DNA of 64,000 nt from JACVRW01 sp963803245 (GTDB lineage Bacteria; Actinomycetota; Thermoleophilia; Solirubrobacterales; Thermoleophilaceae): assembly GCA_963803245.1 (NCBI GenBank), contig CAWDLI010000016.1, positions 124,001 through 188,000 on the forward strand. Reading direction: 5' to 3'. How positions within the stretch are numbered: the first letter of the stretch is position 1; each line of letters starts with the position of its first letter. A model generated the notes under the pieces. It did not search any database and was not told the DNA's origin. It was given only the letters and a program-made list of their open reading frames with translations. Position numbers and translations under genes: made by a program. Positions 42,716-50,499 of the stretch are shown here, piece by piece.

Positions 42716-43496
42716 GCGCCGCGAGCGTCTCGGCCACGGCCACGGGCGGAGGATCCGCGCCGTCCGCGTCGCTCGTCGTCTGGCCGCCGGTCATCACGAG
42801 CGCCGCATCCAGCTCGGCGTCGGCGGCGGCAGCCAGGTCGGAGTCCACGCGGTCACCCACGACGAGCGTCCTGCCCTCGCCCAGCCGGTCGAGTGCGGTG
42901 AGCAGCAGCTGGGGGTTCGGCTTCCCCACGATCTCGGCCTTGCTCTCGCTCGCCACCTCCACCGCGGCGAGCAGCGCACCGGTGCCGGGCCACATGCCGT
43001 CGGGCTGTGGGTACGTGGGATCCCGCCCGGTCGCGATGAAGTCGGCTCCGCGGCGCACGGCCAGGCTCGCGTTGCGCAGGTCGTCGTAGACGAAGTCCTC
43101 GGTCCCCGCGATCACCACGACCTCCGCCCGCGACGCGAGGTCGGTCCCGTTGAGCAGGCGCAGACCTGCGTCGGCCACGTGCTTCTTGAGCGCGGGGGTG
43201 CCGATCACGAAGGCGGTCCGCCCCGACCTCGTGTCGGCGAGGAGGTGCTGCGCGGCTCCCCCGACGGTCACCACGTCTCGGACCGATGCCTGCACCCCGA
43301 TCCCCCAGAGACGGGTCACGTAGTCCTCGGTGGCCGCGCGCGGATCGTTGGTGGCGAAGGCCACCCGCTTGCCCGCGTCGCGGAGCGCCTGCAGCGCCTC
43401 CTTGACGCGCGGCGTGGGCTCGTCGCCGACCCAGACGCAGCCGTCCAGATCGAGGATGAACTGGTCGTAGGCGGCGGCTAGGGGGCTGAGGGGCAC
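42702..43496 (-). CDS. HAD-superfamily hydrolase (NagD/phosphoglycolate phosphatase-like)
   Basis: A 264-residue phosphatase of HAD subfamily IIA. The nucleophile motif is ILDLDGCVWVG (D16, D18). The second motif is VAFATNDPRAATEDY (Asn in place of the usual Ser/Thr-Asn pair), the lysine is in EIVGKPNPQLL, and the last acidic motif is LVVGDRVDSDLAAA. The cap type matches NagD-like enzymes that act on small sugar or glycerol phosphates; the exact substrate cannot be read. The start is the GTG at 43496, with 18 bp between it and the divergent cyclophilin gene. Confidence 0.88.
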   Translation of the reverse strand: MPLSPLAAAYDQFILDLDGCVWVGDEPTPRVKEALQALRDAGKRVAFATNDPRAATEDYVTRLWGIGVQASVRDVVTVGGAAQHLLADTRSGRTAFVIGTPALKKHVADAGLRLLNGTDLASRAEVVVIAGTEDFVYDDLRNASLAVRRGADFIATGRDPTYPQPDGMWPGTGALLAAVEVASESKAEIVGKPNPQLLLTALDRLGEGRTLVVGDRVDSDLAAAADAELDAALVMTGGQTTSDADGADPPPVAVAETLAALILR

Positions 43497-43514
43497 GTCG
43501 CTAGCCTACGGCCG

Positions 43515-44198
43515 ATGCGGCGCCTGCTCCCGACGGCCCTCTGCGTCCTGGCGCTCGTGGCGGTCGCCTGCGGCGACGACGACTCCGAGGACACGGCCTC
43601 CACGGCGCCGGCCAAGACGGAGGCCCAGGCGGCCGGCGGCTGCCCGGACGTGGAGCAGCCGGCCCCCCGCGAGGACGGCGGCGCGTCCCGTCCGACGGCG
43701 AAGCTCGACCCGGACAAGCGCTACGACCTGATCCTCGACACGAGCTGCGGGAAGATCGACGTTCGCCTCGACCAGCGCACCTCGCCGCGCACCGCGGCGT
43801 CGGTGGCGGGGCTCGCGCGGTCGGGCTTCTACGACGGCACCGTGTTCCACAGGATCGTCCCCGACTTCGTCATCCAGGGCGGCGACCCGACGGGGAGCGG
43901 CATGGGCGGCCCCGGCTACAGCACGAGAGACAAGCCGCGGGCAGATACGACCTACTTGAAGGGAACGGTGGCCATGGCGAAGACAGAGGCCGAGCCGGCG
44001 GGCACCTCGGGGAGCCAGTTCTACATCGTCACGGGGGCCGACGCGGGCCTGCCGCCCGATTACGCCGTGCTCGGCAAGGTCGTCGGCGGTCTCGACGTGG
44101 CGGAGAAGATCGGGAGGCTCGGCGATCCCGCCAGCGGCGGCGCCGGCACGCCTCTGCAGCCCGTGGTCATCGAGAAGGCGAGCATCCGTGGCGACTGA
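43515..44198 (+). CDS. Lipoprotein cyclophilin-type peptidyl-prolyl isomerase
   Basis: A 227-residue exported prolyl isomerase. The signal peptide ends in a lipobox LVAVAC (lipidated Cys19), followed by an acidic low-complexity linker. The cyclophilin domain has FYDGTVFHRIVPDFVIQGGD, TGSGMGGPGYS, SGSQFYIV and the closing GKVVGGLDVAEKI. It assists folding at the cell surface. TAGCCT at 43502-43507 is seven bases before the ATG, suggesting a leaderless transcript. The TGA overlaps the following thioredoxin gene by 11 bases. Confidence 0.93.
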   Translation: MRRLLPTALCVLALVAVACGDDDSEDTASTAPAKTEAQAAGGCPDVEQPAPREDGGASRPTAKLDPDKRYDLILDTSCGKIDVRLDQRTSPRTAASVAGLARSGFYDGTVFHRIVPDFVIQGGDPTGSGMGGPGYSTRDKPRADTTYLKGTVAMAKTEAEPAGTSGSQFYIVTGADAGLPPDYAVLGKVVGGLDVAEKIGRLGDPASGGAGTPLQPVVIEKASIRGD

Positions 44199-44934
44199 CA
44201 CGCCCATTCACGACGTGACCGAGGCGACCTTCGAGTCGCAGGTGCTGGAGCGCTCCAGGGAGGTCCCCGTGGTCGTGGACTTCTGGGCCGAGTGGTGCGG
44301 GCCGTGCAAGCAGCTGACGCCGGTGCTCGAGCGGGCCGCGGCCGCGCGGGCGGGCAAGGTCCAGCTCGCGAAGGTGGACGTGGACGCGAATCAGCAGCTG
44401 GCGGCCGCCTTCCAGGTCAAGGGCATACCCGCGGTCAAGGCATTCCGGAACGGAGCGGTGGCCTCCGAGTTCACCGGCGCGCTGCCGCCGGCGGAGGTGG
44501 AGCGGTTCTTCGACGCGCTCGTGCCCTCGGAGGCCGACGAGCTCGCCGCGGCGGGCGACGAGGACTCCCTGCGACGCGCCCTCGAGGCGGATCCCCGCCA
44601 TCCCGTGGCGCGCACGGGGCTGGCGCGCCTCCTGGTCCAGCGGGGCGATACCGACGCCGCGCTCGAGCTGCTCGGCGAGACGGCGGGCGACTTCATCGCC
44701 GACGGCCTGGCGGCCAGGGCGCGCCTGGCGGACGACGAGGAGCTGACACCCGCGTTCGAGGCCTGGGACCGCGGCGACTACCGCGTTGCGCTGGAGCGCC
44801 TCGAGGCGGCGCTCGCGAACCGGGAGCGGCAGGACGACGTGCGCCGCATGATGGTCGCGATCTTCACCGAGCTCGGGCCTCAGGACGAGCTGTCGCGCGA
44901 GTTCCGGCGCAGGCTCGCGTCCGCGCTCAACTGA
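44188..44934 (+). CDS. Thioredoxin-domain protein with C-terminal TPR region (CnoX/YbbN-like)
   Basis: A 248-residue cytosolic protein. The N-terminal ~110 residues are a thioredoxin with active site WCGPC (C37, C40) and cis-proline in VKGIPAVKAFRNG. The C-terminal ~130 residues are tetratricopeptide-like helices (DEDSLRRALEADPRHPVAR, ARLLVQRGDTDAALELL, WDRGDYRVALERLEAAL), as in CnoX/YbbN, a chaperone-redox protein that works with GroEL or DnaK. It starts at GTG inside the end of the cyclophilin gene, so an exported isomerase and a cytosolic chaperone are co-translated. Confidence 0.9.
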   Translation: MATDTPIHDVTEATFESQVLERSREVPVVVDFWAEWCGPCKQLTPVLERAAAARAGKVQLAKVDVDANQQLAAAFQVKGIPAVKAFRNGAVASEFTGALPPAEVERFFDALVPSEADELAAAGDEDSLRRALEADPRHPVARTGLARLLVQRGDTDAALELLGETAGDFIADGLAARARLADDEELTPAFEAWDRGDYRVALERLEAALANRERQDDVRRMMVAIFTELGPQDELSREFRRRLASALN

Positions 44935-45532
44935 CTCCGCGGGCGGCGCGCGCCTTGGCTTGGCGGCGTCTTCCGAGGAACACCAGCGCTCCGAGCACGA
45001 TCACCAGGAGCAGGAACCCGAAGAAGGCGGCGCTCCCGGCACCGATCCCGCCGAATGGAAGCGCGATCAGCTCGACTATCCCGAAGCCGAGCGCGAGCAG
45101 GACGATCACGGCGGCCAGCAGCAGCAGGATCCCCCTGATGCGGGCGACGACGCCGGCGCTTGCGGGCGGCGCGACCAGACCCATCAGCCTGAGGAGGAAG
45201 AGCTGCCGCGAGGAGGGAGCCTCCTGGCCGAGCTTCTCCATGGCTTCCTTCAGGTCGTCGGGGCGCCGCTCGGCGAGCGCCAGCGACGCCTTCATCATCT
45301 GCCGGAGGGCCTGACGCTCCTGCGGGTGGCAACCGGCGAGCGCCTCGTTGAAGTACGCGCGAGCTGCCTTCACGTCATAGCGCTCGGCGGCGCGGGCGCC
45401 GAGGATGGCCTTCGCGGCCACGCGGTGCTTCGACTCCGACATCAGCTGCTCGTCGGTGCGCTGCTCGAGCTGCGGGATCGCAGAGAGCGCACCGACCTGC
45501 ATCTGCATCCTGGTCTGCTTCTGCTTGGCCAC
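44927..45532 (-). CDS. Membrane protein of unknown function with a C-terminal pair of helices
   Basis: A 201-residue protein. The first ~120 residues are soluble and helical with Ala/Glu/Arg-rich stretches (AERYDVKAARAYFNEALAG, ERQALRQMMKASLALAERRPDDLKEAM). Two membrane helices follow at about 128-150 (IRGILLLLAAVIVLLALGFG) and 165-190, ending in a basic tail. A TPR-like fold is possible for the soluble part. I do not recognise the family. It starts at GTG, converges with the thioredoxin gene and overlaps its end by 8 bp. Confidence 0.65.
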   Translation of the reverse strand: MAKQKQTRMQMQVGALSAIPQLEQRTDEQLMSESKHRVAAKAILGARAAERYDVKAARAYFNEALAGCHPQERQALRQMMKASLALAERRPDDLKEAMEKLGQEAPSSRQLFLLRLMGLVAPPASAGVVARIRGILLLLAAVIVLLALGFGIVELIALPFGGIGAGSAAFFGFLLLVIVLGALVFLGRRRQAKARAARGVS

Positions 45533-45628
45533 GGGGGAGAGTCTGCCAGACGCCGGAGCGGACTCAGCCGGGCATGACGTCTCTACTTGCCTGTTTTGCG
45601 CCTGATCAAACCGGGGTATGTGGGCGTC

Positions 45629-45871
45629 ATGACAATTGCCGCCATCGTCGCCGTCTGCATCGTCCTTCTCGTGCTCGGCTTCGTGCTGCCGCGCCTCTCG
45701 CGAGGTCCCCAGCGCGGCGTGGACCGCACGCTGGGAGTGGGGCAGAGGGCCGGAGGCAAGGCGCCGGGGCCGATCGGGCGCCTGCTCTCGAAGTCGTTCG
45801 GCACGTCGCGCAAGGCCACGAACAAGAGCGCCTCGACCGGCCGGCGCGGGCGCGACAAGATGCCGCTCTAG
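45629..45871 (+). CDS. Small membrane protein, DUF6411-like architecture (unknown function)
   Basis: An 80-residue protein with one N-terminal membrane helix (TIAAIVAVCIVLLVLGFVLP) and a basic, Gly/Arg/Lys-rich cytoplasmic tail that ends RRGRDKMPL. The ATG at 45629 is chosen because the helix begins directly after it; the frame continues upstream to 45587 without a clear signal. Small single-helix proteins with such tails are common in Solirubrobacterales genomes. I do not know its function, and the family likeness is only by architecture. It converges with divIVA. Confidence 0.55.
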   Translation: MTIAAIVAVCIVLLVLGFVLPRLSRGPQRGVDRTLGVGQRAGGKAPGPIGRLLSKSFGTSRKATNKSASTGRRGRDKMPL

Positions 45872-45872
45872 C

Positions 45873-46460
45873 TCAGCTGGTCTTGCGTGCGGTGACGCCG
45901 TCGAAGTCCGGCGTGGCCGGCGCGGGCGGCGCTTCCGGCGCGGGCTCTTCGGGCGTCAGGGCCGCGGCCACGGCCTCCGGCGGCGTGAGCCGCTCCATCG
46001 CGTCGTCGGCGGTGGCGAGCACCTCGTCGGCAAGGCGGCGCACCTCCTCGATCAGGTGCTGGCGCTCGGCCCACAGCCTGCGCATGTCCACGGCCACCTG
46101 CTCGGCGTACTTGTCGGCGTCCGCCTTCACGATCTCCGCCTCGCGCTCGGCGCGTTGCAGGCGACCCTCGGCCTGCGCTCGCGAGCGCGCCGCCAGCTCG
46201 TCGGCAGTCTCGTTGGCGCGCTGCAGGATCCCGGCGGTCTGCTCTCCGACCTCGTCGAGGGCGCGATGCACGACCTTCTCGCGCAGCTGGCGTCCCTCGA
46301 GCTCGTCCACGAGCTCCGTCAGCTCCGCCACGAACTCGTCGACCGCCCGGCGGTCGTAGCCGCGGACGGCAAGAGGGAACTCCGCCTCCCGCAGGCGCTC
46401 GCCCGCAGTGCCGCGTGTGGAGAGGTGCTGGGTGGGGGCTTGATCGGCTGAGATGCTCAT
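45873..46460 (-). CDS. DivIVA-domain protein
   Basis: A 195-residue coiled-coil protein. After ~20 disordered residues comes the DivIVA N-terminal domain (REAEFPLAVRGYDRRAVDEFVAEL), which senses curved membrane in this family, then a long coiled coil (about 55-150, e.g. LREKVVHRALDEVGEQTAGI) and a Pro/Ala-rich tail. It resembles DivIVA/Wag31 or SepIVA-like actinobacterial cell-pole proteins; which one cannot be decided. The ATG at 46460 is preceded by a well-placed promoter. Confidence 0.85.
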   Translation of the reverse strand: MSISADQAPTQHLSTRGTAGERLREAEFPLAVRGYDRRAVDEFVAELTELVDELEGRQLREKVVHRALDEVGEQTAGILQRANETADELAARSRAQAEGRLQRAEREAEIVKADADKYAEQVAVDMRRLWAERQHLIEEVRRLADEVLATADDAMERLTPPEAVAAALTPEEPAPEAPPAPATPDFDGVTARKTS

Positions 46461-46470
46461 CGTCCTGGGA

Positions 46471-46498
46471 AGTATGCCCAGTGGAGAGGCGGCTCCAA
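46471..46498 (-). promoter_or_regulatory. Promoter of the divIVA-like gene
   Basis: On the reverse strand TTGGAG (46498-46493) and CATACT (46476-46471) are separated by 16 bases. The -10 box ends ten bases before the ATG, so the transcript would have only a few untranslated bases. Confidence 0.5.
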
Positions 46499-46557
46499 CG
46501 GCTTGCAAGAGCAACGCTCGATAACGAAGGTTATGGAAACCCGCGGCGGGAAATCGG

Positions 46558-48168
46558 CTAGGGATCGCCGCAGACCGCGTACGAGGTGACGCTCCAGAGG
46601 CCGGAATACCCGTTTTCGTCCTCCACGCCCACGATCTCGACGGAATCGAGGCCCCGATTCGGCCGGATCGCCGTGAACACGACCTGTCCGGCGCCGCCGT
46701 TGATGTCCACGCCGGTGCCGAACAGGCGCTTGCTGCCCGGGCACGTCGCCGTAACCGCCTTGTTCTGCGAGCTCAGCTCGGATGTGGCCGCCACGCGCTC
46801 GAGGCCTGCCGGCGGATCGGCACACACCGCGGACGCCGTGACCGACCAGCCGACGGGATAGCCGGTCTCATCCTCAGCCCCCTGGACCGTGACCGAGCGC
46901 AGATCCGCGCTCGGGCGCACGTCGTCCAGGATCACCTGCCCGCCATCCGTGTTGATGGCGCCGAGGGCTCCGAGGACGCGCTTCCCGGTCGGGCAGCTCA
47001 CCGTGGTGCTCTTGTTGGACGAGTTGAGCGGGCCAACCGTGAAGGCGCGCTCGAACCCTGGGAACCCCGAGGCACAGATCGCGTACGAGGTCTGGCTCCA
47101 GTCCTCGTCGGCCCCGGTCTCATCCTCCACCGCGTTGATGCTGACGTTCTTCACCTCCGGGCTCACACCGATGTCCTCCAGGTGGACCTGGCCGGTCTCG
47201 GCAGCGGGGCCGGTGAGCTCGGCCCCGGCGCCGCTCACGCGGGCGCAGTCGCTTCCGGACCCGGGCGGGTCGGTGCTCGACCTGAGTCGGCGAGTCGGAG
47301 CGCAGATCGCGTAGTCCGTCACGCTCCACGATCCCGCGTAGCCGTCCTGGTCCTCCGCCGCCGACGAGAAATAGCCGGTCGCCGCGAGCGCCACCTGTCC
47401 GGCGCCGCCGTCGATGTCGGTACCTCCGCTGAGCCGGACCTTCTCGCCGGGGCACGGGCGGACCGGGCCGCCCGCGGACTTGCCGCCCCCCGAGTCGAGC
47501 TCCGAGGTCAGTGCGTGGCGCTCGAGGCCCGGGATCGGGTCGGCGCAGATGGCGTGTGCCGTCAGGGCCCAGAGACGCGCGGTGCCGGTGTCCTGCTCCA
47601 CCGCCTTGACCGTTACCGAAGTCAGCCCGGCGTTGGGGGTGACGTCGTCGATCAGCACCCGGCCGTCGCCGCCATGTATCTCCGCTCCCGTTCCGAGCAC
47701 CCGCTTGCCGGCCGGACAGGGCGCGGTCACGCTCTTCGTCTCGGAGTCGAGCGGACTCGTGGCGGCCACCTGCTCGAGTCCGGGCGGCGGGTCGGCGCAC
47801 AGGGAGCCGCTCTGCAGAGCCCAGAATCCCTCCACGCCGTCCTCATCCGGGATCGCCTTCACGGCTGACCTGGTCAGGGCCGCGTTCGGCGTGATGTCGT
47901 CGATCACCACCTGGCCGATGGGCGTGAAGTCGCCGTTGATCGAGATGTCCGCCCCGGTGCCAAGGAGCCGGGCGCCGTCCGCGCAGGTGTTCGTGATCAG
48001 CTGTGAGGTGAAGCTGCCCGGAAACGAAAGCTGGGAGGTCGCGGGCCCCTGGAGGCCGTAGATGGCGCCGAGCGCTCCGGCGGGAAGCGCCAGGAGGCAG
48101 AGGACCGCCGCGAGTGCGATGCCGAACCGTCTCAGGGTGCGGAGCCTCTCATGTTGGCCTAGCCTCAT
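46558..48168 (-). CDS. Secreted protein with six ~80-residue cysteine-paired repeats
   Basis: A 536-residue exported protein of unknown function. A basic N-region and signal peptide (FGIALAAVLCLLALPAGALG) occupy residues 1-35. The rest is six tandem repeats of 75-90 residues. Each follows the scheme: GLERVAATSELSS-type start, then C-P-x-G-K-R-V-L-G-T-G, an asp/gly-rich loop, GQVVIDDITPN-type strand, VKAVEDETG and a closing WSVTSYAICA. The two cysteines per repeat probably pair. Repeat 4 is the most diverged. Beta-sandwich adhesin or surface-layer function is possible but not shown. The ATG lies in a CATG shared with the start of divergent pdxH. Confidence 0.75.
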   Translation of the reverse strand: MRLGQHERLRTLRRFGIALAAVLCLLALPAGALGAIYGLQGPATSQLSFPGSFTSQLITNTCADGARLLGTGADISINGDFTPIGQVVIDDITPNAALTRSAVKAIPDEDGVEGFWALQSGSLCADPPPGLEQVAATSPLDSETKSVTAPCPAGKRVLGTGAEIHGGDGRVLIDDVTPNAGLTSVTVKAVEQDTGTARLWALTAHAICADPIPGLERHALTSELDSGGGKSAGGPVRPCPGEKVRLSGGTDIDGGAGQVALAATGYFSSAAEDQDGYAGSWSVTDYAICAPTRRLRSSTDPPGSGSDCARVSGAGAELTGPAAETGQVHLEDIGVSPEVKNVSINAVEDETGADEDWSQTSYAICASGFPGFERAFTVGPLNSSNKSTTVSCPTGKRVLGALGAINTDGGQVILDDVRPSADLRSVTVQGAEDETGYPVGWSVTASAVCADPPAGLERVAATSELSSQNKAVTATCPGSKRLFGTGVDINGGAGQVVFTAIRPNRGLDSVEIVGVEDENGYSGLWSVTSYAVCGDP

Positions 48169-48790
48169 GCTCCCCTTGGATCCCGCGACCCTGCCCCTCG
48201 AGGCGGCCGACCTCGCCGCCGATCCGATCGTCCAGTTCGAGCGCTGGTTCGAGGATGCGCGGTCGGCCGGCATCCCGCTGTCCGAGGCGGTGGCGCTCGC
48301 CACCGCGACCCGCGCGGGCGCGCCTTCGTTGCGAATGGTTCTCCTGAAGGCCGCCGACGATCGCGGATTCGCCTTCTTCACCAACCTCTCCAGCCGCAAG
48401 GCGTCCGAGCTCGACGCCAACCCGCGCGCGGCGCTCCTCTTCCACTGGAAGGAGCTGAATCGCCAGGTGCGTGTGGAGGGCGCCGTGACGCCCGTGGACC
48501 GTGCCGAGGTCGAGGAATACGCGCACAAGCGCTCGCGGGAGAGCCAGCTGAGCGCGCTCGCGTCGCCGCAGAGCACGCCGATCGAGGGTCGCGACCAGCT
48601 CGAGCGGCGGGTGGCCGAGCTGGCGCGCGAGCACGGCGGCGAGGTGCCCGTGTCTGAGACCTGGGGCGGCTACCGGGTGGTCCCCGACGCCTACGAGTTC
48701 TGGCAGAGCGGCGCCCACCGGCTGCACGACCGCTTCCGCTACCTGCCCGTCGAGGGCGGCGGCTGGGCGATCCAGCGCCTGGCGCCCTAG
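48167..48790 (+). CDS. pdxH: Pyridoxamine 5'-phosphate oxidase
   Basis: A 207-residue FMN enzyme that makes pyridoxal phosphate. FMN-binding and dimer motifs are clear: LRMVLLKAADDRGFAFFTNL, SRKASELDANPRAALLFHW, RQVRVEGAV and the C-terminal EFWQSGAHRLHDRFRY. Two starts are possible: ATG 48167, which sits in the CATG that also begins the divergent gene, or TTG 48176, which lies ten bases after a TAGCCT box (48160-48165) and gives the familiar LDPATLPLEAADL beginning. The frame also extends upstream to 48062 without homology. Confidence 0.93.
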   Translation: MLPLDPATLPLEAADLAADPIVQFERWFEDARSAGIPLSEAVALATATRAGAPSLRMVLLKAADDRGFAFFTNLSSRKASELDANPRAALLFHWKELNRQVRVEGAVTPVDRAEVEEYAHKRSRESQLSALASPQSTPIEGRDQLERRVAELAREHGGEVPVSETWGGYRVVPDAYEFWQSGAHRLHDRFRYLPVEGGGWAIQRLAP

Positions 48791-48798
48791 GCGGGCGC

Positions 48799-49758
48799 TC
48801 AGCCGTCGGGGAACGGCTGGATCTTCACGCCGTGGTCGTGCTCGCGCACGCCCAGCTCGTACGCGGCACCGCCGCGGATCTCGAGGGCCCGCACGGGCCG
48901 TTCCTTCGGCTCGACGCGAAGGCGCATGTCGGCGATCGAGCAGTTGAGCGAGTGGTGCTCGCCGCCGCCCGGGTCGGCGTACACCCAGCCGACGGTGTCC
49001 TCGAGCGGCGCGGTCACGTCCCCGGAGACCGAGATACCGCGCCCGGTCAGGTGGAACTGGCAGACGCCCGGGCCCTCGCGGACCTCGGTGCCGCGCCGCC
49101 CGCCCAGCGCGTAGCGCTCACCCTCGACCATCACGGCGCCATTGGCGATCCAGGGCGTGGTCATGCCGCCGATGATCACCTTGCCGATGGCCGCGTCGAG
49201 CCACTCGCCGTCCTGTGTCACGCCATGCAGCCAGATCCAGCGCTCGGCGTGCTCGGCGCCCCAGTTGTGGCCCACCATCCCGTACCAGCCGTCGAGCGAG
49301 ATCTGGCGCTCCCCCACTCCCAGCCGGCCGCCGAAGTGCGCTTCCGGCAGTGGGCTGCAGAGCTTGGTCTTGGGCAGCGGGGCGCGGTACATCCAATCGC
49401 TGGCCAGGTGGAAGAGCGGCTCCTCGTGCGACTCGAACGACAGCTCCCACCACGCGGCGCCCGCCCAGCCGAACGCACGGCCGGGTCCCATGCCGGACGC
49501 CTCCCCCACCCTGATCCAGTCGCGCTCGCCCGACTCCGGCCCGGGGAGCGTCTCCTTGGCCGCGACCGGACCGCCGGCGCCGGCCTCGAAGAGGGTGAAC
49601 CAGACCGATCCCTTGGGCTCCTCGTCCGGGCGCTTGTGGACCGTGTAACGGATCCACACGGCGAGCGGCTCCTCCGGATGGCAGGCCTTCAGGTAGTAGC
49701 TCTCGTAGTGCCCGGCGGACGCGCGAATGCCCGGAAAACGGGCCTCGGTCGGATTCAC
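48799..49758 (-). CDS. Lipocalin-like AttH/CrtC-type protein
   Basis: A 319-residue soluble protein. It has two beta-barrel-like halves and the motif DGWYGMVGHNWGAEHAERWIWLHG, which matches the (D)G-x-x-x-H-x-WG signature of AttH, carotenoid 1,2-hydratase and tocopherol-cyclase-like lipocalins, plus PWIANGAVMVEGERYALGG. Members act on or bind hydrophobic substrates; this one is uncharacterised. The start is the GTG at 49758; the open frame runs further upstream into the neighbouring SDR gene without homology. Divergent from the SDR gene with about 50 bp between the starts. Confidence 0.6.
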   Translation of the reverse strand: MNPTEARFPGIRASAGHYESYYLKACHPEEPLAVWIRYTVHKRPDEEPKGSVWFTLFEAGAGGPVAAKETLPGPESGERDWIRVGEASGMGPGRAFGWAGAAWWELSFESHEEPLFHLASDWMYRAPLPKTKLCSPLPEAHFGGRLGVGERQISLDGWYGMVGHNWGAEHAERWIWLHGVTQDGEWLDAAIGKVIIGGMTTPWIANGAVMVEGERYALGGRRGTEVREGPGVCQFHLTGRGISVSGDVTAPLEDTVGWVYADPGGGEHHSLNCSIADMRLRVEPKERPVRALEIRGGAAYELGVREHDHGVKIQPFPDG

Positions 49759-49810
49759 GCCGGGCACGGTGGGGCCCAGCCTACCCGCGGCGACTGCTAG
49801 AACCCCGGCT

Positions 49811-50497
49811 GTGCCCGAGCAACCCGTAATGGTCATCACCGGCGCCAGCAGCGGCATCGGCGCCGCCACGGCCCGCCGGGCCGTCGAGTTCGGGCACCGC
49901 GTGGTGCTGGCAGCGAGGTCCGAGGACAAGCTCGCGGCGCTCGCCGACGAGCTCGGGGAGGCCGCGATCCCGGTGCGCTGCGACGTGACGAGCTGGGAAG
50001 ACCAGCAGCAGCTCGTGGCCACCGCGCTCGACCGTTTCGGGCGGATGGACGTGTTCTTCGCGAACGCCGGATTCGGCGCCAAGCGCGGGTTCCTCGAGGA
50101 GTCCGTGGAGCACTGGCGGGCGATGGTCGACACGAACGTCTATGGCGCCGCCCTGTCGATTCGCGCCGCGCTCGGCCACTTCCGCGAGCAGAACCGCGGC
50201 CACGTGCTGCTGACGAGCTCGGTGGCCGGCCGGCGGGTGCTGCCCGGGTCGCTCTACTCCTGCACCAAGTGGGCGGTGACCGCCATGGGCGAGGCGCTTC
50301 GCCAGGAGGTGGCCGAGACGGACATCAAGGTCACGCTGATCGAGCCGGGCATGGTTGACACCCCGTTCTTCGACGACTCGCCCACCGGCGCGCTCGAGCC
50401 AGACGACATCGCTCGCGCGGTCCTCTTCGCCCTCACCCAGCCGGCGCACGTGGACGTGAACGAGATGCTCGTGCGGCCGATCCATCAGCCGACCTGA
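49811..50497 (+). CDS. Short-chain dehydrogenase/reductase
   Basis: A 228-residue classical SDR. The cofactor loop TGASSGIG is at residues 10-17, FANAGFG follows strand 4, the catalytic serine is in LLTSSVAG and the Tyr-x-x-x-Lys pair is in YSCTKWAVTAMGEAL, followed by EPGMVDTPF. R/K residues after strand 2 (LAARSEDKL) favour NADP(H). The substrate is unknown. It starts at GTG 49811, seven bases after TAGAAC; an internal ATG at 49829 is less likely because it would remove the start of strand 1. Confidence 0.93.
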   Translation: MPEQPVMVITGASSGIGAATARRAVEFGHRVVLAARSEDKLAALADELGEAAIPVRCDVTSWEDQQQLVATALDRFGRMDVFFANAGFGAKRGFLEESVEHWRAMVDTNVYGAALSIRAALGHFREQNRGHVLLTSSVAGRRVLPGSLYSCTKWAVTAMGEALRQEVAETDIKVTLIEPGMVDTPFFDDSPTGALEPDDIARAVLFALTQPAHVDVNEMLVRPIHQPT

Positions 50498-50499
50498 GG

